Assembly: GCA_027083995.1 (NCBI GenBank)
Contig: JALWME010000217.1
Coordinates: 1 to 36,550 of the forward strand
DNA: 36,550 nucleotides
From: Sulfurovum sp.
Lineage (GTDB): Bacteria; Campylobacterota; Campylobacteria; Campylobacterales; Sulfurovaceae
Reading direction: 5' to 3'
Of the stretch, positions 1 to 7,484 are shown piece after piece; positions within the stretch are counted from its first letter, which is position 1, and every line of letters starts with the position of its first letter. A program made the translations under genes and the position numbers. The notes under the pieces were generated by a model. That model ran no database searches. It saw nothing but the letters and a program-made list of their open reading frames with translations, and was not told the origin of the DNA.

Positions 1-662
1 GTGAGTTTACCGCACTTGTGGCAGCTGGTGCACTAGATGCTGTAGATGCAGTGAAGCTTGTGAACCTAAGAGGTCAACTGATGGCAAAAGCCTGTGAAAA
101 GCAGGAAGTAGGGATGATGGTCTCTTTAGGGCTTGAAGATGAGGTCGTTGAAAAACTTTGTCAAGAACAAAGAGAGGCAGGACTTCAAGTGTGGGCGGTA
201 AATTATAATGCAGATGGTCAGATAGTTATCGCAGGGATAAAAAAAGATTTGGAAATTTTTGCACCTATGGTTAAAGTTGCTGGAGCAAAAAGAGCGATGC
301 TTCTTGATATGTCTGTGGCTTCTCACTGTCCATTGCTTGAGTCTGCATCTGCACCACTAGAGGAAAAGCTCAAAGAGATGCTAAAAGATGACTTCATTGC
401 ACCTGTGATTTCCAATGTTACAGCCAAGGCATACAATACTAAGGCAGAAGCTTTGGAGTTGTTGCCACAGCAACTTGTGAAACCTGTGCTTTATAAGCAC
501 TCTATGGCAAATATTGATGATGAGGTGGATTGTTATATTGAGTTTGGGCATGGGAATGTACTCAAAGGGTTAAATCGTAAGGCTACGAAGAAGCCTCATT
601 TTAATGTGAGTGATATGGCTTCTTTGGAGGCTACGATTTCGGCAATCAAGGAACTTTCGTAA
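1..662 (+). CDS. fabD: Malonyl-CoA:ACP transacylase FabD, 3' part (cut by window edge)
   Basis: Loads malonyl groups onto acyl carrier protein for type II fatty acid synthesis in the cytoplasm. The frame is open from base 3 to the TAA at 660-662, giving about 219 residues. It enters just after where the family's GHSLG nucleophile motif would sit: the first residues, EFTALVAAGAL, match the sequence that normally follows the catalytic serine, so that serine lies outside the window. The second catalytic residue, the His in SVASHCPLLES, is visible. GTG 18 is internal and is not the real start. The next gene is mtnN on the same strand; fabD followed by the nucleosidase gene is an order I remember from Campylobacter. 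Confident in the family. Confidence 0.93.
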   Translation, partial: EFTALVAAGALDAVDAVKLVNLRGQLMAKACEKQEVGMMVSLGLEDEVVEKLCQEQREAGLQVWAVNYNADGQIVIAGIKKDLEIFAPMVKVAGAKRAMLLDMSVASHCPLLESASAPLEEKLKEMLKDDFIAPVISNVTAKAYNTKAEALELLPQQLVKPVLYKHSMANIDDEVDCYIEFGHGNVLKGLNRKATKKPHFNVSDMASLEATISAIKELS

Positions 663-676
663 GTTTATTTGATTTT

Positions 677-724
677 TCTCGTTCCCATGCTTTGCGTGAT
701 TAATGGATGTGGTTCTGCCACGGT
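677..724. repeat. Imperfect palindromic intergenic sequence between fabD and mtnN
   Basis: The 73-base gap holds CGTTCCCATGCTTTGCGTG followed by GATTAATGGA (698-707) and a small GTGG/CCAC hairpin. Read on the minus strand it ends in CATGGGAACGAG, like the ends of dispersed GTTCCCA/TGGGAAC palindromic repeats I know from other proteobacteria. The 10-mer GATTAATGGA recurs upstream of trmL (24587-24596). It may be a decayed copy of a dispersed repeat; membership in a family is inference. Confidence 0.35.
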
Positions 725-735
725 GAAAGGTGTAT

Positions 736-1434
736 ATGAAAATTGCTATAATGGGGGCTATGCCTGAAGAGGTGGAGCCTATTGTTGCAAAGCTTGATGA
801 ACTTAAAGAGACAGTGTATGGTGCAAATACGTATTATGAGGGTCTCTATAATGGTCAAGAAGTTGTTGTTGCGTATTCTAAGATAGGTAAAGTGTTTGCC
901 ACTTTGACGGCTACAATGCTTATAGAGAAGTTTGGTTGTGGTATGTTATTGTTTTCTGGTGTTGCTGGAGCAATTTCTGATCAACTGAAAATTGGTGATC
1001 TTATAATTGCTGATGGTCTATGTCAACATGATTTGGACATTACAGCGTTTGGACACCCCTTTGGGTATGTACCAGAGGGAGAAGTGTGTATACCCACAGA
1101 TATTTCACTTCGTAATATTGCAAAAGAGGTAGCCAAAGAAAAAGGATTGGTACTTAAAGAGGGTATTATAGCTACAGGTGATCAGTTTGTAGCAAATGCC
1201 GATAGAAAAGAGTGGATAGGGTCTGAGTTTAAAGCAGATGCTTTAGAGATGGAAGGAGCTTCTGTAGCTGTGGTATGTTCTGCCCTTAATGTTCCTTTTT
1301 TCATTTTAAGAGCCATAAGTGATAGTGCCGATATGGATGCGAGTTTTAATTTTGATGAGTTTTTAGAATCTTCTGCGAAGATAAGTGCAGATTTTATTTT
1401 ATCAATGGTTGATGCGGTTTCAGTGAGCAAGTAG
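736..1434 (+). CDS. mtnN: 5'-methylthioadenosine/S-adenosylhomocysteine nucleosidase (MTAN)
   Basis: Hydrolyses MTA and SAH to adenine plus the thioribosyl product, detoxifying by-products of SAM metabolism. The 232 residues match the usual length of about 230. The N-terminus MKIAIMGAMPEEVEPI carries the catalytic Glu of the family, and AISDSADMDASF near the C-terminus carries the catalytic Asp. ATG 736 is chosen over GTG 730 because GAAAGG at 725-730 gives a normal spacing only to the ATG. In Campylobacter and Helicobacter this enzyme also cleaves 6-amino-6-deoxyfutalosine for menaquinone synthesis; that role here is inference. The following TtcA-like gene begins 14 bases after the stop. Confidence 0.93.
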   Translation: MKIAIMGAMPEEVEPIVAKLDELKETVYGANTYYEGLYNGQEVVVAYSKIGKVFATLTATMLIEKFGCGMLLFSGVAGAISDQLKIGDLIIADGLCQHDLDITAFGHPFGYVPEGEVCIPTDISLRNIAKEVAKEKGLVLKEGIIATGDQFVANADRKEWIGSEFKADALEMEGASVAVVCSALNVPFFILRAISDSADMDASFNFDEFLESSAKISADFILSMVDAVSVSK

Positions 1435-1448
1435 CAGGTAGCAGTGAT

Positions 1449-2252
1449 ATGAAAGAGGATAACCAAAGACGAAGTAGGGCCAAAACTATTCCTATGAGCA
1501 AGAAACTACTCAAAGTCATTGGTAAGACCAATGCAGAGTTTAAACTCATAGGTGAGGGTGATAAGATACTTGTAGGGCTGAGTGGGGGGAAAGATTCTCT
1601 TGCACTTATCCATGCGATGAAACACATACAACGCCATGCGCCTTTTTCTTTTGAGTTTGAGGCGTGTACTATTAAGTATGGTATGCCAGATGAGCATTAT
1701 GAGTTTCTTACCAAGCATTGCAATGAGTATGAGATAAAGCATACGGTATATGATACCAATATCTTTGATGTCTCCCAAGATGCTATACGTGAAAACTCCT
1801 CTTTTTGTAGCTACTTTTCTCGTATGAGAAGAGGGGCACTCTACAGTTTTGCCAAAGAACATGGATTTAATAAAATAGCCCTTGGACATCATTTTGATGA
1901 TACTGTAGAGAGCTTTTTTATGAATATGTTTTACAATGGAAGTATGAGAGCCTTAGCTCCCATCTACAAAACAAGCAGAGGGGTACACCTCATACGCCCT
2001 CTCATTCAAGTAAGAGAACGACAGTTACGTGACTTTGCTACGCAGAACAATTTACAAATCATAGGTGATGAGGCCTGTCCTGCTATGCTAAAAGAGGTCA
2101 AGATGCCTCATGCAAGAGCAAGTACAAAAGCATGGCTCGCAGAGATAGAGTCTAAAAATAAAGATGCCTTTAAAATGTTTAGAGCCTCATTTAAACACAT
2201 CCATGATGATACCTTTTTAGACCCAGAACGCTGGGATAGGGATGATATCTAG
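1449..2252 (+). CDS. TtcA-like PP-loop ATPase with one cluster cysteine missing
   Basis: TtcA enzymes are PP-loop ATPases that thiolate C32 of tRNA using a [4Fe-4S] cluster. This 267-residue protein (E. coli TtcA has about 311) has the PP-loop SGGKDS at 45-50, and GHHFDDTVE at 146-154 as in TtcA. In the region corresponding to the E. coli CSLC pair it reads FCSYFSRMRRG (119-129): Cys120 is kept but the second cysteine is Phe123. A later Cys210 in IIGDEACPAM could be the third ligand. A classical three-cysteine cluster site is therefore incomplete, and this may be a divergent clade with another substrate. The alternative ATG at 1494 would shorten the N-terminus by 15 residues but lacks a clear ribosome site. 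Confidence 0.8.
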   Translation: MKEDNQRRSRAKTIPMSKKLLKVIGKTNAEFKLIGEGDKILVGLSGGKDSLALIHAMKHIQRHAPFSFEFEACTIKYGMPDEHYEFLTKHCNEYEIKHTVYDTNIFDVSQDAIRENSSFCSYFSRMRRGALYSFAKEHGFNKIALGHHFDDTVESFFMNMFYNGSMRALAPIYKTSRGVHLIRPLIQVRERQLRDFATQNNLQIIGDEACPAMLKEVKMPHARASTKAWLAEIESKNKDAFKMFRASFKHIHDDTFLDPERWDRDDI

Positions 2253-2311
2253 TCTTTGTTTATTGAATTTATTTTGATATGCGACTTAATAATAAACTTT
2301 TAGTAAATAGC

Positions 2312-2340
2312 TTGACAAAAAAATATTTATTACCTATAAT
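2312..2340 (+). promoter_or_regulatory. Consensus sigma70 promoter of the wHTH/nucleotidyltransferase module
   Basis: TTGACA at 2312-2317 and TATAAT at 2335-2340 are separated by exactly 17 bases, a perfect consensus match. Most other promoters in this window have only a good -10, as described for Campylobacter sigma70 promoters. Transcription should start near 2347, giving a leader of about 46 bases before ATG 2393, with AGGA at 2385-2388 as ribosome site. The rest of the 140-base gap from 2253 is AT-rich with no ORF. Confidence 0.85.
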
Positions 2341-2352
2341 ATAGGTAATAAA
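2326..2352. promoter_or_regulatory. 27-nt palindromic operator overlapping the -10 box
   Basis: TTTATTACCTATA (2326-2338) and its exact reverse complement TATAGGTAATAAA (2340-2352) flank the single base at 2339. The palindrome covers the whole -10 hexamer and the start region, so a dimer bound here should block RNA polymerase. The gene it controls encodes a winged-helix DNA-binding protein, so autorepression is the simplest reading (inference). Confidence 0.8.
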
Positions 2353-2392
2353 ATATATCAAGTAGGTTTTAAAAACTGTAAAGTAGGATAAA

Positions 2393-2722
2393 ATGTTAGA
2401 AGAACTTTTTGGCTCTAAAAATCGTGAGCGTGTGTTGCAGTATATCTTAGCTAGAGGTGAGGGATATGCTAAAGAGATGGCAGATTTTTATGAGAGTAGT
2501 TTAGATCCCATACAAAAACAACTAGAACGACTGGAACTAGGTGGTGTGTTGGTAAGTAAGACAGTGGGAAGAACAAGATTGTTTATGATAAACCCACGTT
2601 ATGCTTTTAAAGATGAACTCATTTCTCTACTTGAAAAAGCAAGAGCATACTATGAACCTAGAGAGCAAGAGAGACTTCTCATCTCACGGAAACGACCCAG
2701 ACGTACAGGCAAGCCTTTATGA
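2393..2722 (+). CDS. Winged helix-turn-helix protein, putative autorepressor/antitoxin
   Basis: A 109-residue DNA-binding protein of the small ArsR/MarR-like winged-helix type. Residues 1-75 look like helices followed by a recognition helix (DPIQKQLERLELGGVL) and a wing (VSKTVGRTRLFMINP). The C-terminal tail RKRPRRTGKP is strongly basic. It sits directly behind the consensus promoter and palindrome and overlaps the nucleotidyltransferase gene by ATGA (2719-2722). Winged-helix regulator plus nucleotidyltransferase is the layout of AbiE-type and related toxin-antitoxin pairs, so this may be the antitoxin and autorepressor; that is inference. It could also be a plain regulator. I do not recognise a specific named family. 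Confidence 0.75.
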   Translation: MLEELFGSKNRERVLQYILARGEGYAKEMADFYESSLDPIQKQLERLELGGVLVSKTVGRTRLFMINPRYAFKDELISLLEKARAYYEPREQERLLISRKRPRRTGKPL

Positions 2723-3264
2723 AGTCTATAAAAGAGATGAACATGGAAGAGTTGGCAGCATATGTATGTACAACTTTGGAAAAAGAGGGCATAGAGACAG
2801 TACTCTCTGGTGGATGTTGTGTAGAACTCTATAGTAAAGGTAGATATACCTCAGATGATATAGACTTAATTGATCGCTTTAATGGTGGACATCGTAAGAT
2901 TAAAGAAGTAATGGAAAAACTTGGATTTACAGAGCATAAGATGAAACGTTATTTTGTCCATAAAGACATCTCACTGTTTATAGAATTTCCTAGAGGACCT
3001 TTAGGTGTAGGCGATTCACCTATAGAAGAAGTATCATCACGAGAAACAGAAACAGGTATACTTAAACTTTTAACGCCTACGGATTGTATAAAAGATAGAC
3101 TTTCAGCTTATTATCATTGGGATGATAGACAATCTTTAGAACAAGCTGTATGGGTGGCAGAGGCAAATGACTTTGATATGGAATCTATAAAAGTATGGTC
3201 TTTAAGTGAAGGTATGCTTGAGAAATACACAGAATTTGAAAATAATCTAAAAGAAGAAAAATGA
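2719..3264 (+). CDS. Nucleotidyltransferase-fold protein, putative toxin partner
   Basis: A 181-residue protein of the DNA polymerase beta-like nucleotidyltransferase superfamily. The N-terminal core shows GG at 31-32, then GRYTSDDID at 41-49, the usual GG...(S/T)xDxD metal-binding arrangement with Asp47 and Asp49, and an acidic residue in SLFIEFP (Glu89) that can be the third carboxylate. LTPTDCIKDRLSAYYHW (119-135) resembles the segment after the catalytic core in AbiEii/DUF6036-like proteins. The active site looks intact. It starts inside the regulator gene (ATGA) and itself overlaps rluD by ATGA (3261-3264). A toxin that nucleotidylates tRNA or protein is plausible by analogy with AbiEii/MenT, but a non-toxic role is not excluded. 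Confidence 0.72.
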   Translation: MKSIKEMNMEELAAYVCTTLEKEGIETVLSGGCCVELYSKGRYTSDDIDLIDRFNGGHRKIKEVMEKLGFTEHKMKRYFVHKDISLFIEFPRGPLGVGDSPIEEVSSRETETGILKLLTPTDCIKDRLSAYYHWDDRQSLEQAVWVAEANDFDMESIKVWSLSEGMLEKYTEFENNLKEEK

Positions 3265-4214
3265 ACATATTTAACCCTCGAATCTCAGGACGCATAGACA
3301 AAATACTAGCCCAAGAACTAGACGTAAGCCGTAACCAAGTTGAAAAGCTAGTCAAAGATGGGCAAGTTTCTGTAAATGGTAAGGGTATCTCTAAGACCAG
3401 CTTTAAAGTGTCAGAGGGTGATGAAATATCGTATGCGTTTAAAGAGGCAGAGAAACGAGTAGCACCTCCCATAGACTTTGATGTGGAAGTGTTGTATGAA
3501 GATGACTACTTGCTTGTGGTCAATAAGCCTAGTGGGTTAGTAGTACATCCTGCACCTTCTGTGAAAGAGCCTACGCTTGTGGACTGGCTGATACATAGGG
3601 GAGTTTCACTCTCTACCATCTCTGGAGAAGAGCGTCATGGCATTGTGCACCGTATAGACAAAGAGACTACGGGAGCTTTGGTGGTGGCTAAGACCAATGA
3701 GGCTCATGAGAAGCTCAGTGCACAGTTACAAGACAAGAGTATGGGGCGTTACTACCTGGCACTCATAGACCATCCACTTAAAGATGATATAGTTGTCGAC
3801 AAGCCCATAGCACGCAACCCTAAAAACAGACTGATGATGTCTGTGGTAGCTGATGGTAGAAATGCCAAAACAGCTTTTGTAAAATTACTTTCAAATAAAT
3901 GGGATGTGGAACTTGTAGCAGCAAAACTCTTTACTGGACGCACCCATCAGATACGTGTGCATCTTAACACTTTGGGACGGCATATATTGGGTGATGATTT
4001 ATATGGATTTAAGACCAAAAGAGATAGAATACCACGAGTTTATCTGCATGCATATCTACTCTATTTAATCCATCCACAAACGGGTAAAAAAATGGAGTTT
4101 GTAGCCCCACTTTTTGATGATATGACAATGTATATGAGCAAATATTTTGACCAAGGTGAAATCAATGAAAAAATCAACCCTTCTACTCTCGGCACTCTTT
4201 TTACTACTACTTAA
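3261..4214 (+). CDS. rluD: RluD-family 23S rRNA pseudouridine synthase
   Basis: Isomerises uridines to pseudouridine in 23S rRNA; the RluD class modifies the helix 69 loop. In 317 residues it has an N-terminal S4 RNA-binding domain (about 8-60: SGRIDKILAQ...VSRNQVEKLVKDG), then the catalytic domain with HRIDKETTG at 130-138 and catalytic Asp133, and the GRTHQIRVHL motif near the C-terminus. The start ATG 3261 overlaps the stop of the nucleotidyltransferase gene. The 3' end overlaps the next gene by 50 bases in another frame, unusually long. RluB/RluC-type specificity cannot be excluded from motifs alone, but position in this cluster matches the Campylobacter RluD-like gene next to flpA. Confidence 0.88.
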   Translation: MNIFNPRISGRIDKILAQELDVSRNQVEKLVKDGQVSVNGKGISKTSFKVSEGDEISYAFKEAEKRVAPPIDFDVEVLYEDDYLLVVNKPSGLVVHPAPSVKEPTLVDWLIHRGVSLSTISGEERHGIVHRIDKETTGALVVAKTNEAHEKLSAQLQDKSMGRYYLALIDHPLKDDIVVDKPIARNPKNRLMMSVVADGRNAKTAFVKLLSNKWDVELVAAKLFTGRTHQIRVHLNTLGRHILGDDLYGFKTKRDRIPRVYLHAYLLYLIHPQTGKKMEFVAPLFDDMTMYMSKYFDQGEINEKINPSTLGTLFTTT

Positions 4215-4833
4215 CAATTGCGGTTCTGGCATTAAGGGTTTAATGATATATAAAACTGACCCTACACTAAAAACAATCACGCAAGTCAGAGCTTTGCCTA
4301 TGCAAAGTTCTGTAGGGTTTGAGTGGAAGAAGATAGAAGACAAACGTATACATGGGGTAAATATCTATAGAGGCAATCCAAGTAAAGGGAAGCAAAGTCT
4401 TAAGCGTATAGGCTCTGCAGGTAACCGTCATGCGACACACTTTGTAGATACACATGTGAAACCAAACACAACTTACCTTTATACATTTACAACATTTTCT
4501 TTAGGTAAAGAATCCAAACATGGGGCTATACTTAAAGTAAAAACCAGACCCCCTTTAGATGGTGTAAATTTTATAAAAGCATACAGTGTTGGACCTGGAG
4601 CAGTGAAGATACTATGGGCACCTCACAGTAACCAAAGTATTAATAGATATATCATAGAGCGTTCAGTCAATGCAGGACCGTGGAAGTTTATGACTCAAGT
4701 AGACGGACAGTTGATGGCTGAGTACATTGATACCTTTGTGCATCCTGGCAATAACTACAGATATAGAGTGATTGCAAAGAGTTATAATGACATTTTGACT
4801 AAGCCTAGTCAAGTCACTACATTAGCACTGTAA
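4165..4833 (+). CDS. flpA: FlpA-like lipoprotein with fibronectin type III domains
   Basis: A 222-residue predicted lipoprotein. ATG 4165 is preferred over TTG 4147 because AAGGTGA (4153-4159) sits 5 bases before it and a clean signal peptide follows: MKKSTLLLSALFLLLLNNC, with Cys19 as lipidation site (the -1 Asn is atypical). Two repeats of about 90 residues resemble fibronectin type III domains, each ending in a strand such as YLYTFTTF or YRYRVIAKS. In C. jejuni the FlpA lipoprotein (Cj1279c) lies at the same place between the pseudouridine synthase and trmB and binds host fibronectin. In this organism a general envelope or cell-separation role may be older than adhesion (inference). Confidence 0.78.
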   Translation: MKKSTLLLSALFLLLLNNCGSGIKGLMIYKTDPTLKTITQVRALPMQSSVGFEWKKIEDKRIHGVNIYRGNPSKGKQSLKRIGSAGNRHATHFVDTHVKPNTTYLYTFTTFSLGKESKHGAILKVKTRPPLDGVNFIKAYSVGPGAVKILWAPHSNQSINRYIIERSVNAGPWKFMTQVDGQLMAEYIDTFVHPGNNYRYRVIAKSYNDILTKPSQVTTLAL

Positions 4834-4842
4834 CATATCACT

Positions 4843-6015
4843 ATGCCACACCTGAAAGTAAGACCGTTTGACAGTAGTTATGTTGTAGAACTACTCCCTG
4901 AAAGTGAGATTATGACTCTGCATGCGAAGTCACTTTCATCATCAGATGAGGTAATAGGTATCGAGCATAAAGGAGAGGAATTCTTACTACAGATAAAGCC
5001 AGATGATAAGGCAACTTTACTTAAGTATGACAAAGTTACAAGACCACTTAAAGTGAACATCCTTAAAGAGGCTATAGGTTTGGTGGCAGAAACATTAAAT
5101 TTAGAAGTATTAAACTCAAATATAGCCATATCTAATACAAAGGCAACCCTCTCCTCTGTTTATCTTAAAAAAATAGAAGATTTTGAGAACATCAGTTTTC
5201 CTAAAGACAAAATCTCTGTTGAGGTGGGGTTTGGATCTGGAAAACATCTATTGTATCAGGCGCAAAAAAATCCTGATACACTGTATATTGGGCTAGAGAT
5301 ACACACACCCTCTGCACAGCAAGTACTCAAACAGATAGAGCTTCAAAGGCTAGATAATATCTGGGTAGTCAATTATGATGCGAGACTTTTTTTGGAAATG
5401 TTGCCATCCAATGTATGTGAACAGATATTTGTACACTTTCCTGTACCTTGGGATAAAAAACCACACCGTCGTGTGATAAGCCCATCTTTTTTAAATGAGT
5501 CCATGAGGGTATTAAGTAAGGGAGGACGACTTGAGCTTCGTACAGACAGTGATAAATACTTTTGGTATGCACTTGAAACATTTTTTGCTGTACCCAAAAT
5601 AGAGGTAGAAGTACGTAAAAATAAGGCACTAGACGTAATATCTAAGTATGAGGCAAGATGGCTAAGAGAAGAAAAAGATATATATGATGTCTATGTAAAG
5701 TGTAAGGAAGATGCAAAAGAGAAGAAAATAGCAGTTGATTTTAATTTTAATATTGTAAAATATAAAAATGGACTGGAAGAGAGACTTCCAAAACAGGCAC
5801 TTGTTTTTGATGGGTACTTTGTTCATTTTGAACGGATGTATAAAACAGAAGATGAAAAGCTTCTTGTAAAATGTGCTTTTGGCAGCTTTGATAGACCAGA
5901 ACATAAATATATACTTTTAGATAAAACATCTTGTAGGTACTTTGTCTCTCCACCTGTGAGAACAACAGTAAACTATGAGGCACACCAAAAAATAATGGAG
6001 TTACTCAATGTCTAA
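4843..6015 (+). CDS. trmB: tRNA (guanine46-N7)-methyltransferase, long epsilon form
   Basis: Methylates G46 in the tRNA variable loop using SAM. At 390 residues it is much longer than the E. coli enzyme (about 239) but matches the long form I recall from Campylobacter. An N-terminal extension of about 120 residues precedes the SAM-binding motif VEVGFGSGKH (126-135), followed by the family motif HFPVPWDKKPHRR (198-210) and LRTDSDKYF. The C-terminal 110 residues are an extra domain of unknown role. It begins 9 bases after the FlpA-like gene and overlaps ftsE by 8 bases. Confidence 0.88.
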   Translation: MPHLKVRPFDSSYVVELLPESEIMTLHAKSLSSSDEVIGIEHKGEEFLLQIKPDDKATLLKYDKVTRPLKVNILKEAIGLVAETLNLEVLNSNIAISNTKATLSSVYLKKIEDFENISFPKDKISVEVGFGSGKHLLYQAQKNPDTLYIGLEIHTPSAQQVLKQIELQRLDNIWVVNYDARLFLEMLPSNVCEQIFVHFPVPWDKKPHRRVISPSFLNESMRVLSKGGRLELRTDSDKYFWYALETFFAVPKIEVEVRKNKALDVISKYEARWLREEKDIYDVYVKCKEDAKEKKIAVDFNFNIVKYKNGLEERLPKQALVFDGYFVHFERMYKTEDEKLLVKCAFGSFDRPEHKYILLDKTSCRYFVSPPVRTTVNYEAHQKIMELLNV

Positions 6016-6682
6016 TGTTATTCGTGCTTCTCATCTTACTTTAGCGTATGATGAAGGTAATAAAGAGATTATTAAAGATGCGAGTTTTACTATTAAAAAA
6101 GGTGAGTTTGTATTTATTACGGGGCCCAGTGGGTCAGGTAAATCAACACTGTTAAAAGCACTTTATGGGCAGATGCAAGCCTCTGAAGGTAATTTGGTTG
6201 TGGGTGGATTGGATCTGGTGAATGCACGTCAATCTAAGCTGCAAGAACTTCGTACCCATCTAGGTATTATTTTTCAAGATTATAAACTTGTCAATGAATG
6301 GACGGTAGCTAAAAATGTGGTGCTTCCACTGATGATAGCAGGCTACTCTGTAGATGTTCAAAACACACAGGCACAAAGACTACTGAAACATGTGAAGCTT
6401 TCTGAACATGCAGACAAGTATCCACTTGAACTCTCTGGTGGTGAACAGCAGCGTGTAGGTGTGGCACGTGCCTTGGCTAAAAACCCTGTGGTAATACTTG
6501 CTGATGAGCCTACAGGGAACCTAGATGATTACTCTTCCAATGTTATCTGGGATTTAATGGAAAACGCTTGTCAGCAACTAGAAACAACTGTACTGGTGGT
6601 AACACACAAGATACCAACTATCTTTTCTTTACCGTACAGACATTTCATTATCGAAAACAAGGGTGTCTATGAAGTTCATTAA
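6008..6682 (+). CDS. ftsE: Cell division ATP-binding protein FtsE
   Basis: ATPase subunit of the FtsEX complex, which couples cytoplasmic ATP hydrolysis to activation of peptidoglycan hydrolases at the septum. In 224 residues it has Walker [10 protein letters not shown] (39-47), the ABC signature LSGGEQQR (142-149) and Walker [14 protein letters not shown] (161-173), with an intact Q-loop (GIIFQD). It overlaps trmB by 8 bases and ftsX by 14, consistent with one transcript and translational coupling. The neighbouring ftsX and degenerate M23 gene fix the assignment as FtsE rather than another MacB/LolD-type ATPase. Confidence 0.93.
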   Translation: MSNVIRASHLTLAYDEGNKEIIKDASFTIKKGEFVFITGPSGSGKSTLLKALYGQMQASEGNLVVGGLDLVNARQSKLQELRTHLGIIFQDYKLVNEWTVAKNVVLPLMIAGYSVDVQNTQAQRLLKHVKLSEHADKYPLELSGGEQQRVGVARALAKNPVVILADEPTGNLDDYSSNVIWDLMENACQQLETTVLVVTHKIPTIFSLPYRHFIIENKGVYEVH

Positions 6683-7484
6683 AAATCATCTCATGTTTAT
6701 CTTACCACTGATGGCTATTTTACTGGGTGTGGAGTTTTACCTTGTCTTTGATAGAACCACAGATTCTTATGAGAAAGGTTTGACTGAGGGATACTCTATG
6801 CTTGTTGTAACACATGAACCTGCAAGCCTTAAAACACTCCAAGGTATTAATGCACATATATCTTCAAGCACAAAGATAAAACGTGAGAACATAGTCAGTG
6901 AGATAGCAAAAGGTGTAAGTAAGAGTTCTTCTAAAGAGATATTGGATGCATTGCCTCACTTTTACACTGTCCATCTGGATACCTATTTGAATACTGATGG
7001 TCTAGAGAAGATTAAAACAGATCTTGAGGCACATGCCAATGTGAAGAGTGTTGAGACTTTTGGCTCTGCATATAGCTCTAGTTACAGGCTATTTGCATTC
7101 ATTAAACTTTCATTAAAAATCTTCATTGTCTTTATGGCTGTGGTAAGTTTGTTTCTAATTATCAAACAGATGGAGATATGGAAATATACACATAGACAGC
7201 GTATGCAAGTAATGGAGATATTTGGTGCTCCTTTGATGTTACGTTCGGGAGTACTTTTTAAAGTTGCTATTATGGATGCTATTTTTGCGAGTATCTTTAC
7301 CTCTTTATTTTTTGTCTATATAAAATTCAAATGGGCAGCAAACTCAGGTATAGATATGATGGTACAAAATAAAGAAGAGTTGTTTAAGGTGACCGATATG
7401 GCCATCTTACTTGGTGTAGCACTTTTGATAGTCATTATTGCTGTGTATTCAGTAGTCTATACGACTAAGGGAGAGCAGGAGTGA
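6669..7484 (+). CDS. ftsX: Cell division permease-like protein FtsX
   Basis: Membrane partner of FtsE; it transmits the ATPase cycle to a periplasmic activator. The 271-residue protein has a first membrane segment at about 8-27, a periplasmic domain of about 115 residues, then three segments at about 143-166, 195-219 and 244-265, the four-helix FtsX topology. ATG 6669 is preferred over GTG 6663; both lie inside the end of ftsE. Sequence is poorly conserved, as is normal for FtsX, so the call rests on topology plus position between ftsE and the EnvC-like gene. Its stop overlaps the next start as GTGA. Confidence 0.9.
   Translation: MKFIKNHLMFILPLMAILLGVEFYLVFDRTTDSYEKGLTEGYSMLVVTHEPASLKTLQGINAHISSSTKIKRENIVSEIAKGVSKSSSKEILDALPHFYTVHLDTYLNTDGLEKIKTDLEAHANVKSVETFGSAYSSSYRLFAFIKLSLKIFIVFMAVVSLFLIIKQMEIWKYTHRQRMQVMEIFGAPLMLRSGVLFKVAIMDAIFASIFTSLFFVYIKFKWAANSGIDMMVQNKEELFKVTDMAILLGVALLIVIIAVYSVVYTTKGEQE

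Noticed and set aside
4147..4214. Frameshift or fusion between rluD and the FlpA-like gene
   Set aside because: RluD motifs are complete before the overlap and the lipoprotein has its own ribosome site and signal peptide, so two genes are the simpler reading.
5369..5629. Antisense open frames inside trmB and other core genes
   Set aside because: They lie wholly within well-supported genes on the other strand, with no motifs or ribosome sites.
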